Positions 49,801 through 58,137 of a stretch of 64,000 bases of DNA are shown piece after piece. The stretch spans positions 1 through 64,000 of the forward strand of contig NZ_MUXN01000005.1 of assembly GCF_001995215.1 (NCBI RefSeq), given 5' to 3'. The position numbers and the translations under genes were made by a program. The notes under the pieces were generated by a model. The model saw only the letters and a program-made list of their open reading frames with translations, was not told where the DNA came from and made no database searches. Positions within the stretch are counted from its first letter, which is position 1, and each line of letters starts with the position of its first letter. This DNA is from Amycolatopsis azurea DSM 43854. GTDB taxonomy: Bacteria; Actinomycetota; Actinomycetes; Mycobacteriales; Pseudonocardiaceae.

Positions 49801-50658
49801 TCAGGATTGCATCTGATTGCGGTACAGCTCGGCGAGTTCCTTGAGGAACTGCCGGGTTTCCTGGCGTTCCAGCGCGGCGCCGCGCAGCCTGTCCCAGGAG
49901 TCGACGAAGATGTTGAAGTCCTTGACGTCGTCGAGGTACAACCCGCCCGCGGAATGCTCGATGTAGACGAAATCCCTGGTGCGATCGGGAAAACGCATGA
50001 TGGTGAAGTCGTTGGGCACCGCGGCGAGGCGGGCGCCGAACGGCAGGACGTGCACATACACGCGCGGATGCTTGTCCAGCGCCAGCAGATGCTCGACCTG
50101 GTCGAGCATCACCGCCGGGGCGGAACCGCCGGGAGCGCGGCGCAGGGCGCCTTCGCTGATGATGAACCGGTAGTAGGGCGGCTGCTGTTGTTCGAAGACG
50201 GCCTTGCGGTCCAGCCGGTTGCGGACCAACGAGGTGACGTCGGTGGCGCCGGCTTCGGTGAACTGCTTGAGCATGTAGTGCTCGGACTGCAACGGGCCGG
50301 GGATGCGCTCGCCGTGCCAGGTGAGGATCTCCGCGGCCGCGGGTTCGAGGTCGGTGAAGGTGCGGAACCAGTGCGGTACCACGGATCGATAGCCGGACCA
50401 GTGGCCGCGCTGCCCGGCCGCGGCGCGGGCCAGGTTCATCAGCGTGTCGGCCTCGTCGCCGTTGATCCCGAACGCGTTCAGCATCGATCGCACATCCCCG
50501 AGTTTGACCCCGACGGCACCGGACTCGATCTTGTTGACCTTGCCCTGGGTGCAGCCGAGAACCTCGGCGACCTGCTGCTGTGTCATCCGCGCGGCGTTGC
50601 GGGCATGCCGGAGCTCGTTCCCGAGCTGCTTCCGGCGCGAGGTGACGGTGCTGGCCAT
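49801..50658 (-). CDS. Scr1-type XRE regulator with DUF5753
   Basis: The 285-residue protein starts at ATG 50658. It has an N-terminal XRE domain (about 10-65, RMTQQQVAEVLGCTQGKVNKIESG) and a DUF5753 C-terminal domain (SEHYMLKQFTEAGAT ... QVEHLLALDKHPRVYVHVLPFGA ... VYIEHSAGGLYLDD). Such regulators act with DUF397 partners and influence secondary metabolism in streptomycetes. It follows the DUF574 pair on the same strand. Confidence 0.92.
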   Translation of the reverse strand: MASTVTSRRKQLGNELRHARNAARMTQQQVAEVLGCTQGKVNKIESGAVGVKLGDVRSMLNAFGINGDEADTLMNLARAAAGQRGHWSGYRSVVPHWFRTFTDLEPAAAEILTWHGERIPGPLQSEHYMLKQFTEAGATDVTSLVRNRLDRKAVFEQQQPPYYRFIISEGALRRAPGGSAPAVMLDQVEHLLALDKHPRVYVHVLPFGARLAAVPNDFTIMRFPDRTRDFVYIEHSAGGLYLDDVKDFNIFVDSWDRLRGAALERQETRQFLKELAELYRNQMQS

Positions 50659-50854
50659 CAGCCTTGCTCTCCCGGACCACATAGCCAGGACCGCGGCTTC
50701 CCGCCGTCCTGCGCGCGAATACTCGAACCCACCCAGGGTACTTCACCTTGCGGGGTTCGATGATGACATTCCGCAGCGTTCCAGGAAACGGCCGAAAACA
50801 CCAGTCACCTGGTACGTCACCCTGGTGGCGGAACGATCTCGTCACATTCCGGGC

Positions 50855-51787
50855 ATGTCCACCGGGCATAGTGACCAGGTGGACCAATCCCCCTTCGCCC
50901 GGCAAGTCTCCGACGATGTCTTCGGGTACGTGCAACCCGACGGTTCCTGGTGGATCAACAACTGCGGCTTCGTCGCCGCGGGCGACCACACCGTGGTCAT
51001 CGACACCTGTTCCACCGAACGGCGCACGCGCGCCCTGCTGGAGACCGCGTCGTCGACCGGCGGGGCGCCGGTGACGACCGTGGTCAACACGCATCACCAC
51101 GGCGACCACACGAACGGCAACTACCTGGCGGCGGGCGCGACGATCGTCGGGCACCGGAAGACGCGCGAGGTGATGGTCGCGACCGGGATCAACACCTACG
51201 AGAACTCGTTCACGGGAAGCGACTGGGGGCATCTGGAGCTGCGGCCGCCCGAGGTGGTGTTCGACGACCGGCTGACCGTGCACGCCGGCGACGTCCGGCT
51301 GGAGCTGATCCACCCCGGGCACGCCGCGCACACCACCAACGACGTGCTGGTCTGGCTGCCGGAGCGGCGGGTGCTGTTCGTCGGCGACCTGATCTTCAAC
51401 GGGGGCAGCCCGTTCGCGCTGATGGGCTCCCCCGCGGGCTGGCGGAAGGCCCTGGACCTGGTCCGCGAGCTGGAGCCGGAGACGATCGTGCCGGGCCACG
51501 GCCCGGTGTGCGGGCCCGAGGCGATCGACGTCGTCGACGGGTACCTGGGCTTCCTGCAGAAACTCGCGTCGCACGGCAAGGCCGCGGGCCTGACGCCTCT
51601 TCAGGCCGCGCGCGAAGCGGACCTCGGGCCTTACGACGCACTGTCCGAACAGGAACGACTGCCCGCGAACCTGCACCGGGCCTATGCCGAACTGGACGGC
51701 CTGGAGTGGGGCGCGCCGATCGATCTGGGGGCCGCGATAGCGGACATGGTCACCTTCAACGGCGCCCCGATCCGCTGCTTCTCCTGA
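50855..51787 (+). CDS. MBL-fold metallo-hydrolase
   Basis: The 310-residue protein starts at ATG 50855. GTG 50879, behind a CATAGT -10-like hexamer, is a leaderless alternative. The zinc motif is NTHHHGDHTNGN near residue 80, with downstream ligands in HPGHAAHTTND, VGDLIFNGG and VPGHGPVCGP. A helical C-terminal segment follows. It belongs to the glyoxalase II / Vmh-like cyclase-lactonase group. Substrate unknown. Confidence 0.88.
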   Translation: MSTGHSDQVDQSPFARQVSDDVFGYVQPDGSWWINNCGFVAAGDHTVVIDTCSTERRTRALLETASSTGGAPVTTVVNTHHHGDHTNGNYLAAGATIVGHRKTREVMVATGINTYENSFTGSDWGHLELRPPEVVFDDRLTVHAGDVRLELIHPGHAAHTTNDVLVWLPERRVLFVGDLIFNGGSPFALMGSPAGWRKALDLVRELEPETIVPGHGPVCGPEAIDVVDGYLGFLQKLASHGKAAGLTPLQAAREADLGPYDALSEQERLPANLHRAYAELDGLEWGAPIDLGAAIADMVTFNGAPIRCFS

Positions 51788-51815
51788 CGCGCTCCACTCA
51801 GGACATTCGGGATGC

Positions 51816-52742
51816 TCAGACAGTCAGGACGAGCTTGCCCCGGAGATGGCCGCCGTCGAGCAGCCGATGCGCGTCGGCGACGCGCTCGAACGGGAACGTC
51901 TCCTGTACGTGGACGCGGAGCTTGCCCTGGTCGACGAGGTCGGCGAGACCTCGCAGGGCGACCGGGTCGGGGTCGACCGCGATGCCGCTGAAGCGCTTGC
52001 CTGCCGTCTCGTACCTGGCGATGAGCTCCGCATCCTCCTCGGCGACCGCCGTCACCAGGTGGCCTCCCGGGCGGAGCACTTCGAGCGAGCGCTCGACGGT
52101 GTCGCCGCCGATCGTGTCGAGTACGACGTCGATGTCGCGGACCGCCTCGGTGAAGTCGACCGCTGTGTAGTCGATCACTTCGTCGGCGCCGAACCCCTCG
52201 ACGAACTCCCGTTTGCTCTCACTGGCGGTCGCGATCACGTGCGCGCCGAACGCTTTCGCGAGCTGGATGGCGACGTGACCGACCCCGCCACCGCCGCCGT
52301 GGATCAGGACGCGGTCGCCTTCGGTCACGCCGCCGAGGTCGACGAGGCCTTGCCACGCCGTCAGCCCGACGATCGGCAGCGCCGCCGCCTCGACGTGCGA
52401 GAGCGACGCCGGCTTGCGCACCAGGTGCAACGCGGGCGCCGACACGACCTCGGCGTAGGCGTTCGCCGCCCGCGGGAACAGCGGCATCCCGAACACCTCG
52501 TCGCCGGGCCTGAACCGCCAGGTCCGCGCCGCTTCGACCACGCCGCTGACGTCCCAGCCGAGGACGAACGGCGGCTGTCCGATCAGCGGGAACTCTCCGG
52601 CGCGCAGGCGCGCTTCCAGCGGGTTGAGGCCGATCGCCTTGACGCGGACGAGGACTTCGGTGGGCAGGGGCCTGGGCTCGGGCGCGTCCACGACGATGAG
52701 CACTTCGGGACCGCCGAGCGCCTGCTGGGTGATGATTCGCAT
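51816..52742 (-). CDS. NADPH:quinone reductase-type oxidoreductase
   Basis: The 308-residue MDR-superfamily protein has LGWDVSGVVEA, the cofactor loop VLIHGGGGGVGHVAIQLAKAFGA, GADEVIDYTAVDFTEAV and a C-terminal RLLDGGHLRGKLVLTV. Zinc ligands are absent, as in quinone reductases (QOR class). It is divergent from an HxlR regulator across a 48-bp promoter. HxlR-type control by a quinone or electrophile is likely. Confidence 0.9.
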   Translation of the reverse strand: MRIITQQALGGPEVLIVVDAPEPRPLPTEVLVRVKAIGLNPLEARLRAGEFPLIGQPPFVLGWDVSGVVEAARTWRFRPGDEVFGMPLFPRAANAYAEVVSAPALHLVRKPASLSHVEAAALPIVGLTAWQGLVDLGGVTEGDRVLIHGGGGGVGHVAIQLAKAFGAHVIATASESKREFVEGFGADEVIDYTAVDFTEAVRDIDVVLDTIGGDTVERSLEVLRPGGHLVTAVAEEDAELIARYETAGKRFSGIAVDPDPVALRGLADLVDQGKLRVHVQETFPFERVADAHRLLDGGHLRGKLVLTV

Positions 52743-52790
52743 GGCTTCAAGCTAGGTTTCCGAAAGGAACCGGCAGGTACCTTGGGTGCC

Positions 52791-53165
52791 GTGAGCGGTT
52801 CCGGTGATCTCTTCCTCGCCGACTGTCCGGCGCGGCTGGCGGTCGAGCTGATCGCCGACAAGTGGACGGTGGTCGTGCTCGCCGGGCTCAGCGAGGGCCC
52901 GGTGCGCCACGGCGAACTGGTCGCGCTGATCGGCGGCATCTCCCGCAAGGTGCTCACCCAGACGCTCCGGCGGCTCGAAGCGCACGGACTCGTCCGCCGC
53001 CACGCCTACGCCGAGGCGCCACCCCGCGTCGAATACGAACTCACTCCGCTCGGAGCGACGCTGATCGACCCGATCCAGGCGCTGACCGAGTGGGCGAAAG
53101 CGAACGGCGACGCCGTCCTCGACGCCCTCGACACCGCCCCCGAAAAGCCCGCCGACCGCGGCTGA
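52791..53165 (+). CDS. HxlR-family transcriptional regulator
   Basis: The 124-residue winged-helix protein starts at GTG 52791. It has CPARLAVELIADKWTVVVLAGLSEGPVRHGELVALIGGISRKVLTQTLRRLEAHGLVRR, the conserved Cys preceding the first helix and a dimer-forming C-terminal helix. HxlR proteins often sense electrophiles through that Cys. The divergent quinone reductase is the obvious target. Confidence 0.92.
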   Translation: MSGSGDLFLADCPARLAVELIADKWTVVVLAGLSEGPVRHGELVALIGGISRKVLTQTLRRLEAHGLVRRHAYAEAPPRVEYELTPLGATLIDPIQALTEWAKANGDAVLDALDTAPEKPADRG

Positions 53166-53288
53166 ACACCCCACCCGCCGCGCTCGAAACCCCTCGCCCG
53201 CGCGCCTGAACCCCCCGCCCATCCCTGGGGGACGGCCCCGCACCCAGCGTACCGGCGCCCCCTGTCGGCCAGGGGTGGCCGAGCCGAG

Positions 53289-53318
53289 TTGTCCACAGGC
53301 CGGCCAGGTTGTGGACAA
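53289..53318. other. Inverted pair of DnaA-box 9-mers (2)
   Basis: TTGTCCACA (53289-53297) and TGTGGACAA (53310-53318) are perfect complements and lie within longer 12-bp arms (53286-53297 GAGTTGTCCACA, and 53310-53321). The pair lies 82-114 bp upstream of gnd. Confidence 0.6.
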
Positions 53319-53402
53319 CTCGGCGTTGATCCCTTCTCGCCCCGGCGCCGTATCCCTCAACGGGGATAGGCTCGGCACGGGAATCGAAGCGGAAGGGTGC
53401 GG

Positions 53403-54842
53403 ATGAGCAAGAAGGCGAGCATCGGGGTCACCGGCCTGGCGGTCATGGGCCGCAACCTGGCCAGGAACCTGGCGAGGCACGGGCACACGGTGGCCCTGCA
53501 CAACCGCTCCGAGCAGCGGACGAAGGAACTGGTCGAGCAGTTCGGCGACGAAGGCGACTTCATCCCGGCGTATTCGGCGCAGGAGTTCATCGACGCGCTG
53601 GAGCGGCCGCGCCAGGTCGTGATCATGGTCAAGGCCGGTGCGCCGACGGACGCCGTGATCGACGAGTTCGTCCCGCTGCTGGAGAAGGGCGACGTGATCG
53701 TCGACGCGGGCAACGCGCACTTCGCGGACACCCGGCGCCGCGAGGCCGCGCTGCGCGAGAAGGGCATCCACTTCGTCGGCACCGGGGTGTCCGGCGGCGA
53801 GGAGGGCGCGCTGCACGGGCCGAGCATCATGCCGGGCGGCTCCAAGGAGTCGTACGAGTCGCTCGGGCCCCTGTTCGAGGACATCTCGGCGAAGGTCGAC
53901 GGCGAACCGTGCTGCACGCACGTGGGCGCGGACGGCGCCGGGCATTTCGTGAAGATGGTGCACAACGGCATCGAGTACGCCGACATGCAGTTGATCGCCG
54001 AATCGTTCGACCTGCTGCGCGGCGCGGGCGGCTACTCCCCCGCCGAGATCGCCGGCATCTTCCAGAACTGGAACTCCGGACGGCTGGACTCGTACCTGAT
54101 CGAGATCACCTCGCAGGTGCTGGCCCACACCGACGCCGCTTCCGGCAAGCCGTTCGTCGACATCGTGGCGGACCAGGCGGAGCAGAAGGGCACCGGCCGC
54201 TGGACCGTCCAAATCGGACTGGACCTGGGGGTGCCGATCAGCGGGATCGCCGAAGCCGTCTTCGCGCGTTCGCTGTCCGGTTCGTCGAACCTGCGTGAGG
54301 CCTCACGCGGTCTCGGTGGTCCTTCGCGCGCTCCGCTCACCGGGTCCGCTTTGGACACCTTCGCGGACGACGTGGAGCAGGCGCTGTACGCGTCGAAGGT
54401 GGTGGCGTACGCCCAGGGCTTCAACCAGATCCAGGCGGGCGGCGCCGAATACGGCTGGGACATCGACCTCGGCAAGGTCGCGTCCATCTGGCGCGGCGGC
54501 TGCATCATCCGCGCGAAGTTCCTGAACGACATCACGGCCGCGTACGCCGACGAGCCCGCCCTGCCGACGCTCCTGACTTCCGGCGGCTTCCGCAAGGCCG
54601 TCGAAGACGCCCAGGACTCCTGGCGTTCGGTGATCTCCACCGCGGTGCGGCTCGGCATCCCGACCCCGGGCTTCTCGACCGCGCTGGCCTACTACGACGG
54701 CCTGCGCGCCGAGCGGCTCCCCGCCGCGCTGGTGCAGGGGCAGCGTGACTACTTCGGTGCCCACACGTACCGCCGGGTCGACCGGGAAGGTTCGTTTCAC
54801 ACCGCTTGGGCGGCCGACGGCCGTCCCGAGTCCTCCGCCTGA
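53403..54842 (+). CDS. gnd: 6-Phosphogluconate dehydrogenase, decarboxylating
   Basis: This oxidative pentose-phosphate enzyme converts 6-phosphogluconate to ribulose 5-phosphate with NADP+. The 479-residue protein starts at ATG 53403, with an AGGG 6 bp before. It has NADP motif GLAVMGRNLARNLARHG, catalytic Lys and Asn in GHFVKMVHNGIEYADMQ, VSGGEEGALHGPSIMPGG and a C-terminal FHTAWAADGRPESS. The length is that of the long form of the enzyme. It ends next to a tripartite hairpin. Confidence 0.95.
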   Translation: MSKKASIGVTGLAVMGRNLARNLARHGHTVALHNRSEQRTKELVEQFGDEGDFIPAYSAQEFIDALERPRQVVIMVKAGAPTDAVIDEFVPLLEKGDVIVDAGNAHFADTRRREAALREKGIHFVGTGVSGGEEGALHGPSIMPGGSKESYESLGPLFEDISAKVDGEPCCTHVGADGAGHFVKMVHNGIEYADMQLIAESFDLLRGAGGYSPAEIAGIFQNWNSGRLDSYLIEITSQVLAHTDAASGKPFVDIVADQAEQKGTGRWTVQIGLDLGVPISGIAEAVFARSLSGSSNLREASRGLGGPSRAPLTGSALDTFADDVEQALYASKVVAYAQGFNQIQAGGAEYGWDIDLGKVASIWRGGCIIRAKFLNDITAAYADEPALPTLLTSGGFRKAVEDAQDSWRSVISTAVRLGIPTPGFSTALAYYDGLRAERLPAALVQGQRDYFGAHTYRRVDREGSFHTAWAADGRPESSA

Positions 54843-54845
54843 GAG

Positions 54846-54922
54846 CTGAAGGGGACTTTCCCCGCATAAGACGCAACGAAGGGGCCCTTCACCGCATGGC
54901 ATGCGGTGAAGGGCCCCTTCGT
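54846..54922. repeat. Tripartite hairpin repeat (family 3, copy 3)
   Basis: The leading unit is 54848-54867, followed by unit 2 at 54878-54897 (GAAGGGGCCCTTCACCGCAT) and its perfect inverted copy at 54901-54920. It fills the space between the converging gnd and Vsr-like genes and is the most perfect of the four copies. Confidence 0.92.
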
Positions 54923-55881
54923 CAACTTGCGATCCGAACGTTCGGCCGGGTCCGAGCCGCGGCCGCGGCATGTGCGGCCCGCAGCTCTTCGACCACCTTG
55001 TCCGGCTCTGTCCGCAGCCTCGACGGCAAGGTCTGGAGCACCAAGACGCCGGCCGCCGCGTATCGCCCGTTCCTTGCCAAGGTCCGGTCGAATCCGTTCA
55101 CGACCTGGAGATGGAACGACAGTGAGTCGACCTCCCACGCCAGCCCGACATCGTCGAACCAGGCGTCCGGTTTCGCCACGAACCGTCCCTCCTCGTCGTA
55201 CAGCTTCTTGTTCCACATCGGTTCCGGGAGTCCGGAACGCGCCCAAACCCGCCGGGCATCGATCTCCGCGATCGACTCTTGCCCGGAAGCCAGCTCCGTG
55301 AGCACCAGCCGGGGCACCGCGCTACCGCGCTGACTGCCATGGGCCAGTTCGCGGGACAACCGCTCGAACGAGCTGTACCTGCGCTGAACCGCTTCGCTCA
55401 TAAGAGCCCGCACAGGCCTGACCTCGGTCTGTCTGCGACAGACGTCGAGAGTCGCACGAGTGACCTCCGCCAGCGGCCGTCCATCTCGGCGCACCGTTCG
55501 GGGCATCCGTTGTGTCCGCTCGACGACCACGAAGCCGTAGTTGTGGAGCTTCCGTTCGTGCGGCACGAGCAGATGGATCTCTTCGCCGGTGTCGGGCGCA
55601 TTACGCAGGCCGTGGATCCGGCAAGCCTCACCGCCGGTGAGCAGCGCGGTCTCGCCGCCGTACAACATCGCCGCGGCGATCTGTTGCTCGCGGGTGGGCG
55701 GTCCGTTGAAGAGGAGGACGATGCCCGGCAAGAGTCTCGTCCATGGGCCGCTGGGTCCGCATCTTCGATAGGTCGTGGTCGAAGAGACGCCCATTTCTTG
55801 AAGGCGCATCGCGCGGATGACGCCGTGGTCGCTGGTCTCCATCAGGAGTTCGGGGTCGTCGCCCCATGATCCTTTTTTCAT
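54922..55881 (-). CDS. AbiEi/Vsr-like endonuclease-fold protein
   Basis: The 319-residue protein starts at ATG 55881. A longer frame to 56010 reads into the hairpin repeat and is rejected. The N-terminal half is winged-helix-like (GVSSTTTYRRCGPSGPWTRLLPGIVLLFNGPPT), as in AbiEi antitoxin-type proteins. The C-terminal half has a Vsr/DUF559-like fold (KPDAWFDDVGLAWEVDSLSFHLQ ... RNGRYAAAGVLVLQTLP). PD-(D/E)xK-type Asp and Glu are visible, but function and partner toxin are not. It is an isolated gene. Confidence 0.72.
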   Translation of the reverse strand: MKKGSWGDDPELLMETSDHGVIRAMRLQEMGVSSTTTYRRCGPSGPWTRLLPGIVLLFNGPPTREQQIAAAMLYGGETALLTGGEACRIHGLRNAPDTGEEIHLLVPHERKLHNYGFVVVERTQRMPRTVRRDGRPLAEVTRATLDVCRRQTEVRPVRALMSEAVQRRYSSFERLSRELAHGSQRGSAVPRLVLTELASGQESIAEIDARRVWARSGLPEPMWNKKLYDEEGRFVAKPDAWFDDVGLAWEVDSLSFHLQVVNGFDRTLARNGRYAAAGVLVLQTLPSRLRTEPDKVVEELRAAHAAAAARTRPNVRIAS

Positions 55882-55933
55882 TCTTCGATCGTGGGGCCCG
55901 CCACGACGTCTGCCCAGACCCGATTCCCCGACC

Positions 55934-55960
55934 TGTGGACAACCGGGGTGTTGTGGATAA
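55934..55960. other. DnaA-box-like pair (3)
   Basis: TGTGGACAA (55934-55942) and TGTGGATAA (55952-55960) lie in the same orientation, 18 bp apart, upstream of the Vsr-like gene and adjacent to a hairpin repeat. Confidence 0.5.
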
Positions 55961-55963
55961 CCG

Positions 55964-56040
55964 CTGAAGGGGACTTTCCCCACATCCCATGAGACGAAAG
56001 CGTCCTTCACCGCGTCGCATGCGGTGAAGGGCCCCTTCAG
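55964..56040. repeat. Tripartite hairpin repeat (family 3, copy 4)
   Basis: The leading unit is 55966-55985, unit 2 is 55996-56015 (diverged) and the inverted unit is 56019-56038. Its right end (CTTCAG, read CTGAAG on the other strand) supplies the TGA stop of the ClpC2-like gene at 56037-56039. Confidence 0.85.
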
Positions 56041-56756
56041 CCCTCCCTGGTCGCTACGATCTCCTCTAGAGCCCCCAAGATCGCCGCCTCGGTCTTCTCT
56101 TTCGTAAGACCGAGCTCGATGAGCAAACCACTCTCGAGTTCGAACAGGGCCAGCAGGATGTGCTCGGTGCCGATGTAGTTGTGCCCGAGCCGCAGCGACT
56201 CCCGCATCGTCAGCTCGAGCGCCTTCTTGGCCTGCGCCCCGAAGGCCATCTTCGCCGCTTCCGCCGGTTCGTCGGCGGGTTCCGGTAGTGCCGCCGTCGC
56301 GGCCTCGCGGACGGCTTCGAGGGTCACCTTCTGCGCCACGATCGCCCCGGCGGCGAGCGCCGCGGGTTCGGCGAGCAGGCCGAGGACCAGGTGCACGGGC
56401 TCGATCTGCGGACTCTTCGCCGTCACGGCCGCGTCCCGCGCAGCGACGACGACGTGCCGCGCGCGATCGGTGTAGCGGCTGAACACCTTCACCAGGTCTT
56501 CGAGCGAAGAGCCGCTGGATTCGACGAAGCGTTTCTGGGCGGCCTGCTTGGACACACCCATGTTCTTGCCGATTTCGGTCCAGGAGGCGCCGGAACGCCG
56601 CGCCTGGTCGACGAAGTGGCCGATCAGATGGTCGGCCACTTCGCCGAGGTGCTCGCCGAGGAAGACCGCGTCGGACAGCTGGCCGAGCACGTCGCCGTCG
56701 GGATGCTGTTGCTTGATGTGGGAGATGAGGTCGTCGAGCCGGACTGGATTCGCCAT
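56037..56756 (-). CDS. ClpC2-like regulator: HTH fused to Clp_N domain
   Basis: The 239-residue protein starts at ATG 56756. The N-terminal ~85 residues hold a helix-turn-helix (ASWTEIGKNMGVSKQAAQKRF). The rest is a double Clp_N domain (about 95-239: FSRYTDRARHVVVAARDAA ... AKKALELTMRESLRLGHNYIGTEHILLALFE) without any AAA+ ATPase. This is the architecture of mycobacterial ClpC2 (Rv2667). I recall that ClpC2 binds ClpC1-targeting antibiotics and regulates its own gene. Paired GTCAAC-N5-GTTGAC operators lie directly upstream. A split paralogue is at 37014-37747. Confidence 0.88.
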   Translation of the reverse strand: MANPVRLDDLISHIKQQHPDGDVLGQLSDAVFLGEHLGEVADHLIGHFVDQARRSGASWTEIGKNMGVSKQAAQKRFVESSGSSLEDLVKVFSRYTDRARHVVVAARDAAVTAKSPQIEPVHLVLGLLAEPAALAAGAIVAQKVTLEAVREAATAALPEPADEPAEAAKMAFGAQAKKALELTMRESLRLGHNYIGTEHILLALFELESGLLIELGLTKEKTEAAILGALEEIVATREG

Positions 56757-56759
56757 ACC

Positions 56760-56804
56760 GTCAACTTTAGGTTGACGATCTTCAATCGTCAACCACGGGT
56801 TGAC
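56760..56804. promoter_or_regulatory. Paired operators GTCAAC-N5-GTTGAC
   Basis: Two 17-bp palindromes at 56760-56776 and 56788-56804, 28 bp centre to centre, lie 4-48 bp upstream of the ClpC2-like gene. The second overlaps the end of the flavoprotein gene. The half-sites match those at 37751-37793. Confidence 0.75.
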
Positions 56805-58003
56805 GCAAAGGTCGCCTTCAGATCGAAGCCGTTGGCCTCCAGCAGCTCGAACCGCGGCGCCGGATCCGCGGCGAACAGCCGCCGCGCGGCGATGTGGTCC
56901 GGCGGCCGGTTCACCGACTCGACCCCGGCCAGCACGCCGTCCCGGAAAGACAGCACCGAGAACTTCCCGCCCTCCCGATCCCCGGTCACGACGGTCTCGC
57001 CCGCCCCGGTCAGGATCCCGGCGATCTGCAGTTTCGCGCCGAGCTGGTCGGTCCAGAACCACGGCAGGCTGTCATAGGGCGCCGGTTCGCCGGTGATGAC
57101 GGCGGCCGCCGCCCGCGCCTGGTCGACGGCGTTCTGCACCGACTCCAGCCGCGTCGCGGTCCCCGCCTGGACACACGGGAAGTTCGCGCAGTCCCCGACC
57201 GCCGAGATCTTCGGGTCGCTCGTACGCAGGTGCTCGTCGACGACGACACCGTTGGCCACCGCGAGCCCGGCCTCTTCGGCGAGCCGGGTCCGCGGCTCCA
57301 CCCCGACCCCGACCAGCACCAGGTCGGCGGGCAGCAGGCTGCCGTCGCTCAGTTCCACCTCGGTCACCCGGCCCTCACCGCGCAGCGCGGCGACACCCTT
57401 GCCGAGCAGGATCGTGTGCCCGGCCCCCTCGTGCAGAGCGGCGAAGTACGCGGAGACCTCCGGAGTCGCGACGCGGGCCATCAGCCTGTCCTGCGCTTCG
57501 ACGATCGTCACGGGCCGCCCGGCGTGCGCGGCGAACTCCAGCCCGATGAACCCGCCCCCGACCACGACCACGTTCTCCGCGCTTTCCAGTGCGGCGCGCA
57601 GGACATCGGCTTCGTCCTTGGTGCGTAAGGTGAACACACCGTCCAAAGTGGACCCGGGCACCGGCAGCACCCGGTTCACCGAGCCCGTCGCCAGGACGAG
57701 GTGGTCGTACTCGTGAGCGCTCCCGTCCTCGAGCACCACCTTGGCGCCGTCGCGATCCACCGACGCGACGCGGCCCGGGATCAGTTCGATGCTCTTCTCC
57801 GCGAAGAAGTCCTCGGGGCGCAAACGCAACTGAGCGTCACCCGCGGTCCCGGCGAGATAGCCCTTCGACAACGGAGGACGTTGATACGGCAGCCCGGGTT
57901 CGTCGCCGATGAGCACCACCCGCCCGTCGAACCCCTTGTCCCGCAGCGAGGTCGCCACTCCGAACCCGCTCTGCCCGGCCCCTACGACGAGGACGGTCTC
58001 CAT
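56789..58003 (-). CDS. NAD(P)H-dependent FAD oxidoreductase, ferredoxin reductase type
   Basis: The 404-residue flavoprotein starts at ATG 58003 behind GGAG. FAD motif VVGAGQSGFGVATSL is followed by LPYQRPPLSKGYLAG (rubredoxin/ferredoxin reductase signature). The NAD(P)H motif VVGGGFIGLEFAAH and the C-terminal FAD motif ISAVGDCANFP are intact. It probably passes electrons to a ferredoxin or P450 system. No ferredoxin or P450 gene lies within the window. Its last codons contain one of the ClpC2 operators. Confidence 0.9.
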   Translation of the reverse strand: METVLVVGAGQSGFGVATSLRDKGFDGRVVLIGDEPGLPYQRPPLSKGYLAGTAGDAQLRLRPEDFFAEKSIELIPGRVASVDRDGAKVVLEDGSAHEYDHLVLATGSVNRVLPVPGSTLDGVFTLRTKDEADVLRAALESAENVVVVGGGFIGLEFAAHAGRPVTIVEAQDRLMARVATPEVSAYFAALHEGAGHTILLGKGVAALRGEGRVTEVELSDGSLLPADLVLVGVGVEPRTRLAEEAGLAVANGVVVDEHLRTSDPKISAVGDCANFPCVQAGTATRLESVQNAVDQARAAAAVITGEPAPYDSLPWFWTDQLGAKLQIAGILTGAGETVVTGDREGGKFSVLSFRDGVLAGVESVNRPPDHIAARRLFAADPAPRFELLEANGFDLKATFASTRG

Positions 58004-58137
58004 CGGCGCTCCTTCCGTTGTACCCGGTGTCCATTCAACACAGCTCCGGGGATTTCGACACGTGATCCTCACGCGGCCGACGCGCTACGGTCATGCCCGA
58101 CGAGTCCACTGGTGTTCCCGCACGTGAGGAGGGGTGC

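Noticed and set aside
53289-53402. Chromosomal origin (oriC)
   Set aside because: Only two DnaA boxes, no AT-rich unwinding element, and no dnaA, dnaN or rpmH nearby.
55882-56010. N-terminal extension of the Vsr-like gene to 56010
   Set aside because: It reads into the family-3 hairpin; ATG 55881 is a cleaner start and precedes the first conserved region.
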